64,000 bases of DNA from Rubrobacter aplysinae (lineage in GTDB: Bacteria; Actinomycetota; Rubrobacteria; Rubrobacterales; Rubrobacteraceae). Of this stretch, positions 1 through 8,886 are shown in pieces. Location: NCBI RefSeq assembly GCF_001029505.1, contig NZ_LEKH01000001.1, positions 124,001 to 188,000 on the forward strand. The letters are read 5' to 3'. Under the pieces are notes generated by a model. That model saw nothing but the letters and a program-made list of their open reading frames with translations. It made no database searches and had not been told where the DNA came from. Position 1 is the stretch's first letter. Every line of letters begins with the position of its first letter. The translations under genes and the position numbers were made by a program.

Positions 1-1
1 C

Positions 2-1180
2 GCCGCGCTCGCCCACCCGAACATCGTCTCCATCTACGATCTGGGGCGTTCTGAAGAGGGGGCGTACTACATCGCGATGGAGCACGTCGCCGGGGGCACC
101 CTCAAGGAGCGGCTGGAGCGGGAGGGCCGGCTGCCCGTGGAGGAGGCCGCCTCGCTCGGGACGCAGATCGCCGACGCCCTGGAGGCGGCCCACCGTAACG
201 GGGTCATACACCGCGACATCAAGCCCCAAAATGTCCTCCTGACCGAGGAGGGCGAGGTCCGGGTCGCGGACTTTGGCATCGCCCGCGCCGCCTCGGCGCC
301 CTCCGTCGTCTCCGGCTCCGGGACGGGGCTCGTGCTCGGCACCGCAAGCTACATGTCGCCGGAGCAGGCCGCCGGCGAGACCCTCGGGCCGGAGAGCGAC
401 CTGTACTCTCTGGGTGTCGTGCTGTACGAGATGGTGACGGGTCGGCTGCCGTTCGAGGCCGAGAGCCCAGCGGCCCTGGCGTTCAAGCAGGTCTACGAGG
501 ATCCCGTACCTCCCGCCGAGGTCGAGCCCTCCGTCTCCGGGGGGATGAACGATATAGTGATGAGGCTGCTCGCCAAGAGTCCGGCCCAACGCTACGAGAG
601 CGCCGCAGAGGTCTGTGAGGAGCTCGGGCGTATCCGGGATGGACAGCCTCCCGTGGCCTCGGTTATCCCCGGGGTTCCGGATACCGCGGATACGGCCGCC
701 GGTACCGGCCCCCTGCCGACGGCTGGCGGGGTGCCGCGCCGGAGACAGCGCCTGCCGTTCGTGCTGCTCGGGACGGTGGTTGCGCTGGGTCTCGTCGCGC
801 TGGCGTACTTCCTCCTCCTGGATGAGCGGGCGCCCGGCGGCGGACGGGTGGGGGTGCCGGATCTTATCGGCCTGGAGCTTGCCGAGGCGCGCGGTGCGCT
901 GGAGGAGAGCGGTCTCGCGCTCGGGGAGGTTACGGTCGGGCGCTCTTCGGACGTGCCCGGGGGTGAGATCGTCTCCCAGAGCCCGGGCTCCGGGGCCACG
1001 GTAGACACCGGAGACGCCGTGGACGTGACGATCAGCCCGGGGAACGGGCCGCCGGGCGGCACACCCGGAGGGCTCCCCGGCAACGTAGGTAATGGAGGTA
1101 ACGGCGGAGCAGGCGGGGGAGATCCCGGCGGGGCTCCCGCCGGAGGCTCCGGGGATCAGTACACCGGTTCGGGCGGCTAG
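2..1180 (+). CDS. Ser/Thr protein kinase with one PASTA domain (5' truncated)
   Basis: PknB-type membrane kinase; the reading frame is open to the window edge, so the N-lobe is missing. The visible 392 residues begin with an HPNIV motif, then HRDIKPQN (catalytic loop, about residue 70), DFG (about 90) and SPEQ. A single transmembrane segment lies near nt 750-820. It is followed by one PASTA repeat (about nt 847-1045, PDLIGL to VTISPG) and a Gly-rich tail. PASTA repeats bind peptidoglycan or muropeptides, so an extracytoplasmic wall-sensing domain coupled to a cytoplasmic kinase is inferred. Actinobacterial PknB usually has four PASTA repeats; one is few. It converges on tyrA. Confidence 0.93.
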   Translation, partial: AALAHPNIVSIYDLGRSEEGAYYIAMEHVAGGTLKERLEREGRLPVEEAASLGTQIADALEAAHRNGVIHRDIKPQNVLLTEEGEVRVADFGIARAASAPSVVSGSGTGLVLGTASYMSPEQAAGETLGPESDLYSLGVVLYEMVTGRLPFEAESPAALAFKQVYEDPVPPAEVEPSVSGGMNDIVMRLLAKSPAQRYESAAEVCEELGRIRDGQPPVASVIPGVPDTADTAAGTGPLPTAGGVPRRRQRLPFVLLGTVVALGLVALAYFLLLDERAPGGGRVGVPDLIGLELAEARGALEESGLALGEVTVGRSSDVPGGEIVSQSPGSGATVDTGDAVDVTISPGNGPPGGTPGGLPGNVGNGGNGGAGGGDPGGAPAGGSGDQYTGSGG

Positions 1181-1211
1181 CGGCCGGAGCGGGCGGCCGC
1201 TGCTCCCGGTT

Positions 1212-2285
1212 CTATCCCTGGACCTCGGCGTTGAACCCGGCGCCGTGCAGTAGCTCGCGGGCCTGGGGGGCGGCGTTCGCGTCCAGGGTGAGGACCAGGG
1301 CGGCTCTCTCCGTATTGGAATGCCGCACGTAGAGGTCGAGGATGTTTATATTGTTGGAGCCCATGAGCGTGGTGACGCGAGCAAAGATGCCGGGCTGATT
1401 CTCGACGGGGATGTCGAGGTCCACGTTCTGGCCCGCGTTCTCGACCAGAATGCCGCCGAGGTCGTCGTAGGCCTTGCGGGCGTCCAGAAAGCGGCGCTCG
1501 ATGGAGCCACGGTCCGAGATCTCGGACCCTATCTGCGCCATCGCCCCGGCGAACGCCCCGAGCGCTTCCCCGAGCGCATCCCGGTTCTCGGCCAAAATGT
1601 CGGCCCAGAGCTCCGGGTTCGAGGCTCCGACGCGGGTGAGGTCCCGGAAGGACTGCCCGGCGAAGGAAAGCGCCTCGGGGGAGATGTCCGAGGCCACGCG
1701 CAGCAGGGCGACCGCCATCAGGTGCGGCAGGTGGGATAAGGTCGCCATCAGGAGGTCGTGCTTGTCCGGGTCCACGGCGGTCGGGGTCGCGCCGAGATCC
1801 TGCACGAACGCGGACACCTCGCGGTAGGCCGCGGGGTCGGTGTCGCCGGTCGGGGTGAGGAAGTAGCGGGCCCCGCGAAAGAGGTCGACCCGGGCGTTCG
1901 CGACCCCGGCGAGCTGGCTCCCGGCCATCGGGTGGCCGCCGACGAAGCGCAGGCCGAGGGCGTGGGCCTCCGAGACGACCTCGGACTTCGTGCTGGCCGC
2001 GTCCGTGATCAGGGCGTCCGTCGGGGCGAGCGCGCCGGTGATGTTCCTGACCTCGGAGATCGGGGCCGATAGCATCACGAGGTCCGCCTCCCGCGCCTCC
2101 TTTAGCGTAGAGGCCCGCCCGATGGCGCCGATCTCGACGGCCCGCTCCAGGACCTCCGGCTCGTCCACGCCGACCACCTCCCAGCCGGCCTCCCGCGCGG
2201 CGAGACCGGCCGAGCCGCCTATGAGGCCGACCCCGGCTATGGCGAGGGTGCCGCGGCCTCCTCTGTTCTCCTCGTCCGTGCCCAA
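1212..2285 (-). CDS. tyrA: Prephenate dehydrogenase with C-terminal ACT domain
   Basis: Oxidatively decarboxylates prephenate to 4-hydroxyphenylpyruvate in tyrosine synthesis. The N-terminus carries the NAD-binding motif GVGLIGGS (about residues 18-25). GGHPMAGS and the HLPH stretch are typical of the family. The last 80 residues resemble an ACT regulatory domain, suggesting feedback control by tyrosine or another amino acid. A longer open frame extends upstream inside hisC, but the homologous part starts just before the Rossmann motif. The TTG at 2285 sits 2 nt past the hisC stop, giving 357 residues and likely translational coupling to hisC. Confidence 0.93.
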   Translation of the reverse strand: MGTDEENRGGRGTLAIAGVGLIGGSAGLAAREAGWEVVGVDEPEVLERAVEIGAIGRASTLKEAREADLVMLSAPISEVRNITGALAPTDALITDAASTKSEVVSEAHALGLRFVGGHPMAGSQLAGVANARVDLFRGARYFLTPTGDTDPAAYREVSAFVQDLGATPTAVDPDKHDLLMATLSHLPHLMAVALLRVASDISPEALSFAGQSFRDLTRVGASNPELWADILAENRDALGEALGAFAGAMAQIGSEISDRGSIERRFLDARKAYDDLGGILVENAGQNVDLDIPVENQPGIFARVTTLMGSNNINILDLYVRHSNTERAALVLTLDANAAPQARELLHGAGFNAEVQG

Positions 2286-2287
2286 CG

Positions 2288-3400
2288 CTATCCTGCGGCC
2301 TCTATGGACTCCAGGGCCTCTATAACGCGGTCGTTCTCCGAGGAGTCGCCGATGGTTACCCGGCTCCAGCCCGCGGGGAAGCCGAGCGCCTCGCCCTCGC
2401 GCACCAGGACGCCGTTGCGCTCGAAGGTCTGTGGTCCGGTCCCGACCATCACGTAGTTGCCCTGGGACGGGATGTAGGGGAGACCGGCCCCGGCGAATGC
2501 CTGCTGTACGCGGCCGCGCTCCCGGATGATGAACTCGGCGCGGCCCCGGATCTGCTCCCGCTCGCGCATCGAGGCAGCTGCTGCGGCCTGGGCGGCGGCG
2601 TTTACCGAGAACGGGAACCTGACGCGCTCCACGTAGTCCGCGACCCGCGCCGGGGCGAGCCCGTAGCCGACCCGCAGCCCGGCCAGCCCGTGCGCCTTGG
2701 CGAAGGTGCGCACCGTGACCACGTCCTCCCGCTGTTGTGTGAGATCCTCCGCGCCCCGGTAGGCCGGGTCCTCGACGAACTCGAAATACGCCTCGTCCAG
2801 GATCAGCATCGTCTCCGCCGGTAGTGAGTCGGCCAGGGACCGCACCTCGTCCAGGGTTAGATACGTGCCGGTCGGGTTGTTGGGGTTGCACAGGATCACG
2901 GCCCGCGTATCGTTGTCCGTCGCAGCGGCGAGCGCGTCCGGGTCCACGGCGTAGTCTTCCGTAAGCGAGACTGGCCGGGTCTCGAGGCCGAGTATGGTGC
3001 AGATGGCACGGTACAGCCCGAAGGAGGGCCAGGGGAAGACCACGTTGCCCGGCCGCTCGGCGAGCTGTAAGAGGTTCAGCAGCACCTCGCTGGAGCCGTT
3101 GCCGACGAGCACGTTATCCGGCTCTATCCCCGGATTAGCGGCGGAGATCTCGGCCCGCAGGTCTCCCACGTTGCGGTCCGGGTAGCGGTTGGCCCGGGGC
3201 AGGACCTGTGAGAGGGCGGCTTCGGCCTCCGGCAGTGGCCCGAAAGACAGCTCGTTGGAGGTGAGCTTGACGTAGCCCGAGTCGGCTCCACCTCCGGGAG
3301 GCGGACCGCCAGGATCGGAGCCGCGCTCCGCGACGGCCTCCTCGGTCATGCGAGGCGGCTTGTACGGGCTAAGGGAGTCTAGCTCGGATCTGAACTGCAA
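2288..3400 (-). CDS. hisC: Histidinol-phosphate / aromatic aminotransferase (class I/II, PLP)
   Basis: PLP fold type I aminotransferase of the HisC family, 370 residues. Visible landmarks are LTSNELSFGP near residue 48, NGSSEVL, CNPNNPTG, DEAYFEF, and the probable PLP lysine in RTFAKAHGLAGLRVGYG. HisC-like enzymes act on histidinol phosphate and often on aromatic 2-oxo acids. Its direct linkage to tyrA, and the chorismate mutase and DAHP synthase genes next door, favour a role in the last step of tyrosine/phenylalanine synthesis, possibly alongside histidine. The start is a TTG preceded by GGAG. Only the family is certain; the substrate is inferred from context. Confidence 0.88.
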   Translation of the reverse strand: MQFRSELDSLSPYKPPRMTEEAVAERGSDPGGPPPGGGADSGYVKLTSNELSFGPLPEAEAALSQVLPRANRYPDRNVGDLRAEISAANPGIEPDNVLVGNGSSEVLLNLLQLAERPGNVVFPWPSFGLYRAICTILGLETRPVSLTEDYAVDPDALAAATDNDTRAVILCNPNNPTGTYLTLDEVRSLADSLPAETMLILDEAYFEFVEDPAYRGAEDLTQQREDVVTVRTFAKAHGLAGLRVGYGLAPARVADYVERVRFPFSVNAAAQAAAAASMREREQIRGRAEFIIRERGRVQQAFAGAGLPYIPSQGNYVMVGTGPQTFERNGVLVREGEALGFPAGWSRVTIGDSSENDRVIEALESIEAAG

Positions 3401-3603
3401 AAGTGCGCTCCGTCTTGTAGCGGTTTTCTAGTGGCCGGACGTAGACGGTGGGCCGACAGCGTGCTGTCGTCAACCGCCCCGCTTAGATTATTCTTATTCT
3501 GCGCGCCTTTCAACGAAAAGAGGCGCGGCCGTGGTCTACAGGGGTTGCTGCAGGATTACCGGTACGAATGACCGGTACGAATGAGTGGTTCGGAGGGTCG
3601 TGG

Positions 3604-4122
3604 ATGGGTGGAGAGCCTGAGGCGTGTTACGGGTGTGGCGCGCTGGTGCCCCGCAGTGAGAAGGGGACGACGCACGAGTATATCGGGGCCTCGCCGGGGT
3701 GCTGGTCCGTATACGGAAAGGTGCTGGAGCGCGAGTACGCCGATTACGAACGCTACTTCGACATCCACAGGCTCACCGTGGACGCTTACGCCGCCCAGCA
3801 TCCGGGCGAGCCCTCGCGCAGGGCCACGCAGTCTGTGGCGGTGCACCTGATCCGGCTCCACCTCATGCTCGAGCTTGGGCTGCCGCCCGAGCGGGCAAAT
3901 GCCGGGATGCAGCGAGTCTCCTCGAAAGGGGGTTTCGTGTGGCTGGAGCCGCCGGAATCTCCCGGCTGGATCACCGTGCTCCACGTACGAGAGGCGCGGG
4001 ATCCGGCGGAACACGAGGCGCGGGTGAGGGAGTGGGCCGGGTCGGTGTGGGAGGCGTGGTCGGGGCATCACGAGGCCATACGCCGGTGGGCGGCTGTTGC
4101 CTTCCGTGCATGGGGCATATAG
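3604..4122 (+). CDS. DUF5946-like protein
   Basis: Protein of 172 residues with an N-terminal CYGCGALVPR motif (a possible half zinc site), a second GCW cysteine, and a tryptophan-rich helical C-terminus. It resembles the uncharacterised DUF5946 group; function unknown. I chose ATG 3604 because GGAGGG lies 7 nt upstream and the protein then starts right before the conserved Cys motif. Two earlier ATGs lie within a perfect 13-bp tandem duplication (3558-3570 and 3571-3583): the one at 3568 is in frame, the one at 3581 is not. Thirteen nt separate it from the chorismate mutase gene, so cotranscription is likely. Confidence 0.75.
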   Translation: MGGEPEACYGCGALVPRSEKGTTHEYIGASPGCWSVYGKVLEREYADYERYFDIHRLTVDAYAAQHPGEPSRRATQSVAVHLIRLHLMLELGLPPERANAGMQRVSSKGGFVWLEPPESPGWITVLHVREARDPAEHEARVREWAGSVWEAWSGHHEAIRRWAAVAFRAWGI

Positions 4123-4134
4123 AATCGCGGGATT

Positions 4135-4434
4135 ATGGATGATCCGGGAGTGCGAGACACGGTGAAGACGTTCAGAGAACGGGTCGACGAGGTCGACCAC
4201 GAGCTAGTCAGGCTGCTCAACGAGCGGGCGCAGCTCGTGCAGGAGATGGGATCCTACAAGCAGGAGGCCGGGATACCGCTCTTCGACCCCAGACGGGAGG
4301 AGGAGATCCTCTCCAAGGTGGCCGAAGAGAACCCGGGGCCGATCTTCGACTCTTCCATGCGGGACATCTTCGAGCTGATCATGCACCGCATCCGGGACAT
4401 AGAGATCCAGCGCAGCGAGTTTTCCGACCAGTAA
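4135..4434 (+). CDS. aroQ: Chorismate mutase, AroQ class
   Basis: Converts chorismate to prephenate. This 99-residue all-helical AroQ-type domain shows the expected order: R-x-VDEVDHELVRLLNERAQL in helix 1, GSYKQEAGIPLFDPRREEEIL in the middle and a third helix with RIRDIEIQRS. The conserved arginines, the lysine of YKQ and the glutamate of REEE are in place. It stands alone (no fused prephenate dehydratase or DAHP synthase) and is followed after 55 nt by aroF. Stand-alone actinobacterial mutases are often stimulated by complex formation with DAHP synthase, which fits this neighbour. Together with tyrA/hisC it covers chorismate to tyrosine. Confidence 0.93.
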   Translation: MDDPGVRDTVKTFRERVDEVDHELVRLLNERAQLVQEMGSYKQEAGIPLFDPRREEEILSKVAEENPGPIFDSSMRDIFELIMHRIRDIEIQRSEFSDQ

Positions 4435-4489
4435 CGACCAGTAAGATAGTTTGCAAGTAAGTTTCCGAGTGATCGAGGTACTTTAAGCA

Positions 4490-5320
4490 ATGGACATTTC
4501 GGCGAGCACCACCTCCTCGAGCGGCGTCAAGACCGAGGTAAAGACGAACAACGGCATGATCCAGCCAAACTCCTTCCGGGTCGTGGCCGGGCCGTGTACG
4601 GTCGAGAGCTACGAGCAGTTCGAGGCGTCGGCCAAGGCGGTAAAGGAGGCGGGCTTCTCCTACATCCGGGGCGGAGCCTTCAAGCCGCGGACCTCGCCGT
4701 ACTCTTTCCAGGGTCTCGGGGAAGAGGGCCTCGGGATACTTTCGGAGGTCGCCTCCGAGTACGGCCTGGAGGTCGTCACGGAGGTGATGGACCCGAAAGA
4801 CATAGAGAAGGTCATGGAGCACGCCAAGGTCATCCAGATCGGGGCGCGCAACATGCAGAACTTCGCGCTTTTAAAGCACATCGGCGAGGCCATCGCCGGC
4901 ACCGACCACGGCGCGGTCCTAAAGCGCGGCCTCTCGGCCACCGTCGAGGAGTGGCTGCAGGCGGCGGAGTACATCACCAGCGAGGGCGGCGACAACGTGG
5001 TGCTGTGCGAGAGGGGCATCCGCACCTTCGAGAACGCCACCCGCTTCACGCTGGACCTCTCGGCGGTCATCGTCGCCAAGCGCCTGACGGACCTGCCCGT
5101 GATCGTGGACCCCTCCCACGCCGCCGGACGCCGCGACCTCGTCGTGCCGCTCTCCAAGGCCAGCGTCGCCGCCGAGGCCGACGGCCTCATAATAGAGAGT
5201 CACCACGAGCCGGAGAACGCCCTCTGCGACGGCGAGCAGGCTCTACCGGCGGAGGCTCTGCACGGGCTGAAGGGCATCCTGGAGCCCTTCGCTACGGCGA
5301 TGGGCCGCGGGGTTATATAG
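4490..5320 (+). CDS. aroF: 3-deoxy-7-phosphoheptulonate (DAHP) synthase, type I beta
   Basis: Condenses phosphoenolpyruvate and erythrose-4-phosphate, the first shikimate-pathway step. Family landmarks are VAGPCTVES (about residue 31), [30 protein letters not shown] and [10 protein letters not shown]; the Cys of AGPC and the His/Glu metal ligands are present. The length of 276 residues matches the short AroF I-beta class without the N-terminal regulatory domain. The first 20 residues (Ser/Thr-rich) are poorly conserved, so the true start could be the internal ATG about 22 codons in. It lies downstream of the chorismate mutase gene, consistent with an interacting enzyme pair. Confidence 0.94.
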   Translation: MDISASTTSSSGVKTEVKTNNGMIQPNSFRVVAGPCTVESYEQFEASAKAVKEAGFSYIRGGAFKPRTSPYSFQGLGEEGLGILSEVASEYGLEVVTEVMDPKDIEKVMEHAKVIQIGARNMQNFALLKHIGEAIAGTDHGAVLKRGLSATVEEWLQAAEYITSEGGDNVVLCERGIRTFENATRFTLDLSAVIVAKRLTDLPVIVDPSHAAGRRDLVVPLSKASVAAEADGLIIESHHEPENALCDGEQALPAEALHGLKGILEPFATAMGRGVI

Positions 5321-5368
5321 TCCTCTGCCGGTCTGACATCCACCGGTCCTAGTGCGGGCCAGCCTGGC

Positions 5369-7009
5369 GTGAGCGAGTCTGACGGAGGTACCCAGGGGCG
5401 CTTCGGGGGGCGCTTCGTGCTTTCCCGAGAGCTCGGCTCCGGTGGCATGGCGACCGTGTACCTCGGGCGGGACGAGGTGCTGGATCGCGCCGTTGCGATA
5501 AAGGTCCTCAAGCAGGGCTTCGACGATGACATTGCCGGGAGGTTCCAGCGCGAGGGGCGCACCGCGGCGAGGCTCTCGCACCCGAACATCGTGCAGGTCT
5601 TCGACGCCGGAGAGGCCGAGATCGAGGGTAGGACCGCGCCGTACATCGTCATGGAGCACGTGCCGGGCGGGGACCTCAAGAGCACCATAGACCTCGAAGG
5701 TCCGCTGTCTTCGGAGAGGGTCGCGCGGCTCGGGGCCGGGGTCTCGGCCGGTCTCGGACACGCCCACGATCGGGGCGTCGTCCACCGGGACATAAAGCCT
5801 CACAACATCCTGCTAGACGAGGCGGATTCCCCGAAGCTGACGGACTTCGGCATCGCCCGCGCGCTGGACGCGACCGCGATGACGGTCTCCGGCGTGTATC
5901 TGGGCACCGCGCTCTACTCCGCCCCCGAGCAGCTCAAGGGCGAGGAGATCACCCCCAAGAGCGACGTCTACGCCCTGGGGGCGGCGTTGTATCAGGCGGC
6001 GACCGGTGAGGCCCCGTTCTCGGGCTCTCCACTGGAGGTCGCCAACCAGCACGCCGTCCGGGAGCCCGACGCCCCCGGCTCCAGAAGCTCCTCCGGCGCA
6101 GCGGACCCCGAACTGGACGGCCTGATCCTGGCCTGTCTCGCCAAGGACCCCGCGGACCGGCCCACCGCCGCCGAGGTCCGGGACCGGCTCTACTCGCTGC
6201 CGTGGGTCGCCTCGGACGCCGGTGAAATCGCGGCCACCGGCTCCCCCGGCCTCACCCGTGAGACGCAAGACGTGCAGAACAAGCAGAACAAGCAGGACGA
6301 GCGGAGCAGGCCGCATAACAAGCCGAATAACAAGACCAGGAGGCGCAGGAAGCCCGTGCTCAGGACGTTCGCGGGCGCGCTGGCCCTGGTCTTGATCCTG
6401 ATCGCCGGGGCCGCCTTTGCCATGATGGGCGACGGGGGCTTGCCGGTCCCGGCCGTAGAGGAGAATCGGCCCGCTCCGGATGCGGGCTCCCCGGGCGCGA
6501 GCCCGGACGGCGCGGCGCAGGAAGAGGCAGAACCGGCCGCCGACGCGCAAGACTCCGGCTCACCGGTCCCCGACGCGTCGGACTCCTCGGAAACTGCCGG
6601 AGCTTCTGGAGCCCCTGGCTCCTCTGGTACTTCTGAGAGCGGCGATGCCGGAGCGCCCGGATCAGGCAGCAGCCCCGCGACACGGGAGCAGGCGGCGGCC
6701 CGGACGGTGCGTGACGTATACGAGCTGGCGGCCGCGGAGGACTACGACGCTTCGTACGGGCTGTTGTCGAGCGGCTTCCAGCAGAGGGAGGCCGGTTCCC
6801 GACAGAACTGGGCCGGGACCTTTAGCACCCTGGAAAGCATCTCGTTTATCCAGGGACCGAACGCGAGCATCTCCGGCGACACGGCGCGGGTGACCGGATC
6901 CACCAGAGCCGTTCACACCGACCGCACGGAGTTCAACCGTGGTACCTGGAGCCTCGTCCGGGAAGGCGGAGAGTGGCGGATAGACGACCTCAGCGTGCAA
7001 AAGCTATGA
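5369..7009 (+). CDS. Ser/Thr protein kinase with extracytoplasmic NTF2/DUF4878-like domain
   Basis: Complete 546-residue membrane kinase. Cytoplasmic kinase domain residues 15-275: Gly loop GSGGMATV (about 23-30), Lys45 in AVAIKVLK, HRDIKPHN (about 139-146), DFG (159-161), APEQ. A Lys/Asn/Arg-rich juxtamembrane stretch precedes one transmembrane helix (about 328-350). Outside is a long Pro/Ser/Asp/Ala-rich stalk, then a compact C-terminal domain (about 435-546) resembling NTF2/DUF4878-type folds. There is no PASTA repeat, so its signal differs from that of the kinase at the window start. GTG start. It follows aroF by 48 nt and precedes an HtrA protease, suggesting an envelope-stress pair. Confidence 0.9.
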   Translation: MSESDGGTQGRFGGRFVLSRELGSGGMATVYLGRDEVLDRAVAIKVLKQGFDDDIAGRFQREGRTAARLSHPNIVQVFDAGEAEIEGRTAPYIVMEHVPGGDLKSTIDLEGPLSSERVARLGAGVSAGLGHAHDRGVVHRDIKPHNILLDEADSPKLTDFGIARALDATAMTVSGVYLGTALYSAPEQLKGEEITPKSDVYALGAALYQAATGEAPFSGSPLEVANQHAVREPDAPGSRSSSGAADPELDGLILACLAKDPADRPTAAEVRDRLYSLPWVASDAGEIAATGSPGLTRETQDVQNKQNKQDERSRPHNKPNNKTRRRRKPVLRTFAGALALVLILIAGAAFAMMGDGGLPVPAVEENRPAPDAGSPGASPDGAAQEEAEPAADAQDSGSPVPDASDSSETAGASGAPGSSGTSESGDAGAPGSGSSPATREQAAARTVRDVYELAAAEDYDASYGLLSSGFQQREAGSRQNWAGTFSTLESISFIQGPNASISGDTARVTGSTRAVHTDRTEFNRGTWSLVREGGEWRIDDLSVQKL

Positions 7010-7082
7010 CCCTGACCGTGGCGGGGTCGCCGACGCGGCGAGCGGCGAAAGGAGCATCCTGAAGACCGCGATCACAGCCCTG

Positions 7083-8237
7083 GTGTCGGCCGTGATCGGG
7101 GGCCTCCTTGCCACCATCTTCGTGTTCGTCGGGATGTCGCTGCTCGGCGAGGATTACGGGGACGTGAACATCCGGCAGGCCCCGGCCCCGGTCGAGGGCT
7201 CCCAGGGCTCGCTGGACGGCGGAGCGGCCAGTGGGGCAGATGGCGGCTCGGTCGAGGAGGTCTACGATAAAGACGGGCCGGGCGTGGTGAGCGTGGACGT
7301 CTCCTCCGGGGAGGGGGCCGGCAGCGGCTCCGGCTTCGTGCTGGACAACAACGGTCACATCGTGACCAATCAGCACGTGGTGGACGGAGCGGACGGGGTC
7401 TCTGTGGTGTTCTCGGGAGACGAAAGGGTGGAGGCGGAGGTCGTCGGCGAGGACGCCTCCACGGACGTCGCGGTGCTGAAGGTGGACGCGCCGGAGGGGC
7501 TGCTCACCCCGCTGACCCTCGGCGACTCCGGGGAGGTGGATGTCGGGGAGCCCGTGATCGCCATCGGCAACCCCCTCGACGTGGGCACGAGCGCCACGAC
7601 CGGCATCGTGAGCGGCACCGGACGCCCGATAAAAGCCCCAAACGACTACACCATAGACAACGCCATCCAGACCGACGCCGCCATAAACCCCGGCAGCTCC
7701 GGCGGGCCACTGCTCGACGCCCGGGGCACGGTAATAGGCGTGAACTCCCAGATACAGTCAACCACCGGCAGCTTCCAGGGCGTGGGCTTTGCGGTCCCGA
7801 TAAACACGGTCAAGGGCGTGGTCGAGCAGCTCATAACCACCGGGGAGGTCGAGCACGGCTACCTCGGCGTGCAGATGTTCGACATCGGCGTCAGGGAGCT
7901 CGCATCTTACGCCGGGAGCTCCTCCGAGGAGTTCTCTAACGAGTACGAGATCCCCGGCCACGGTGCGATAGTGGTCGAGGCGAGTGGGGGAGGCCCGGCG
8001 GCCGAGTCCGGCATAAGCGGCGGCAAGGAACAGAAGATAGCGGGGCTCCCCGTTCCACTCGGCGATGTGATAACCCGTATCGAGGGCACAGAGGTGCAGG
8101 GGCCGGAGGATGTGATCTCGGCGGTCAACTCCCGCAAGCCGGGCGACTCTCTGGAGATGACCGTCGTGAGTCCCGGCGGGGAGCCCCGGCAGGTCCAGGC
8201 GCGCCTAGGCTCCCGGCCAGACCAACCGGAAGGGTAG
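7083..8237 (+). CDS. HtrA/DegP-type membrane-anchored serine protease with PDZ domain
   Basis: Trypsin-like S1C protease for envelope protein quality control. An N-terminal membrane anchor (residues 1-22) is followed by a Gly/Ser-rich linker. The catalytic domain has the triad His98 (TNQHVV), Asp128 (STDVAVLK) and Ser206 (PGSSGGPL). One PDZ domain spans about 255-375 (YLGVQM, GDVITRIEG). The GTG at 7083 has no clear ribosome site. An in-frame CTG at 7059 lies just after AAAGGAG (7048-7054) and would give a better basic signal anchor starting L-K-T-A-I. The true start may therefore be upstream at a rare codon. Located 73 nt after the kinase. Confidence 0.92.
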   Translation: MSAVIGGLLATIFVFVGMSLLGEDYGDVNIRQAPAPVEGSQGSLDGGAASGADGGSVEEVYDKDGPGVVSVDVSSGEGAGSGSGFVLDNNGHIVTNQHVVDGADGVSVVFSGDERVEAEVVGEDASTDVAVLKVDAPEGLLTPLTLGDSGEVDVGEPVIAIGNPLDVGTSATTGIVSGTGRPIKAPNDYTIDNAIQTDAAINPGSSGGPLLDARGTVIGVNSQIQSTTGSFQGVGFAVPINTVKGVVEQLITTGEVEHGYLGVQMFDIGVRELASYAGSSSEEFSNEYEIPGHGAIVVEASGGGPAAESGISGGKEQKIAGLPVPLGDVITRIEGTEVQGPEDVISAVNSRKPGDSLEMTVVSPGGEPRQVQARLGSRPDQPEG

Positions 8238-8370
8238 CGAGAGCCAGAGGATAACGAGCCCGGGGAGCCGGAGGCCCTACGGCAGCCTCGAGAGACCATC
8301 GCGGGGCCCCCGGTCCGCTAACTACCGCTGCTAGCCGCGTCTACCCGTCTCTACCTGCTTCTAGCTGCCG

Positions 8371-8637
8371 CTAGCTGCGGGTCGCACCAAACCCGGCCCG
8401 GGAGGAGGATCTTGCGCTGCGGTCCTCTTCGAGCACGAGCTTGAAGATAGACTCGAACTCCACGTACACGGTCGCCTTGTCGTCCTCCATCTTGACCTTC
8501 AGGTAGTCGTCGCCGAGCTCGACGTTCGCCACGTCCTTGCTCTCCAGGGTAAAGGTGTCCCGGCGGTCGGAGATGACGAGCTTGGATTCCTGCGAGCGCG
8601 CCTCGTCCACTACTTTCTCTACCAGTTCCCGGTTCAT
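8371..8637 (-). CDS. Small acidic hypothetical protein
   Basis: Eighty-eight residues, mostly short alternating charged and hydrophobic strands (KLVISDRRDTFTLE, DYLKVKMEDDKATVYVEF) and a basic Ser/Arg tail. I do not recognise the family. The start at 8637 is supported by GAGGAGAG immediately upstream on the minus strand; a longer open frame lacks such a site. It converges with htrA across about 130 nt that contain repeated CTA/CTG-rich motifs but no gene. It is divergent from egtB. No signal peptide or membrane segment is visible. Confidence 0.6.
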   Translation of the reverse strand: MNRELVEKVVDEARSQESKLVISDRRDTFTLESKDVANVELGDDYLKVKMEDDKATVYVEFESIFKLVLEEDRSARSSSRAGFGATRS

Positions 8638-8886
8638 GTCTCTCCTCTCGTGTGCCATGGGCCCGAACACGGGGCTTACGGGTACTAGGGGGTTTACAGG
8701 TCTGGAGGCGGCGCTTTGCCGCACGCTCTACCGCACCTCTACCTACCCTGACCACAGCCGTGTTTTCCGGGCACATTCTACTCCAGATACTCCAGAACAC
8801 CCGCGCCAGCGCCCTCTCACGGTATCTCGGGGTGTAACCCGCGGCCGCCACGTTTCGGAAGCCGCCGCGGGAGGAAAGATGCCGCA

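Noticed and set aside
1212-2891. 559-residue tyrA reading frame starting inside hisC
   Set aside because: The upstream 200 residues are Arg/Gly-rich antisense-like translation of the hisC gene; homology starts at the TTG 2285.
3558-3583. 13-bp tandem duplication as a regulatory operator
   Set aside because: It is a direct, not inverted, repeat and lies in the 5' leader; it is better explained as slippage that created extra ATGs.
4594-5352. 252-residue ORF inside aroF
   Set aside because: Arg/Gly/His-rich shadow frame typical of high-GC DNA, fully within a conserved gene.
8240-8370. CTA/CTG-rich stretch after htrA as an RNA gene or repeat array
   Set aside because: Copies are short, imperfect and unpaired; no terminator or promoter logic could be built.
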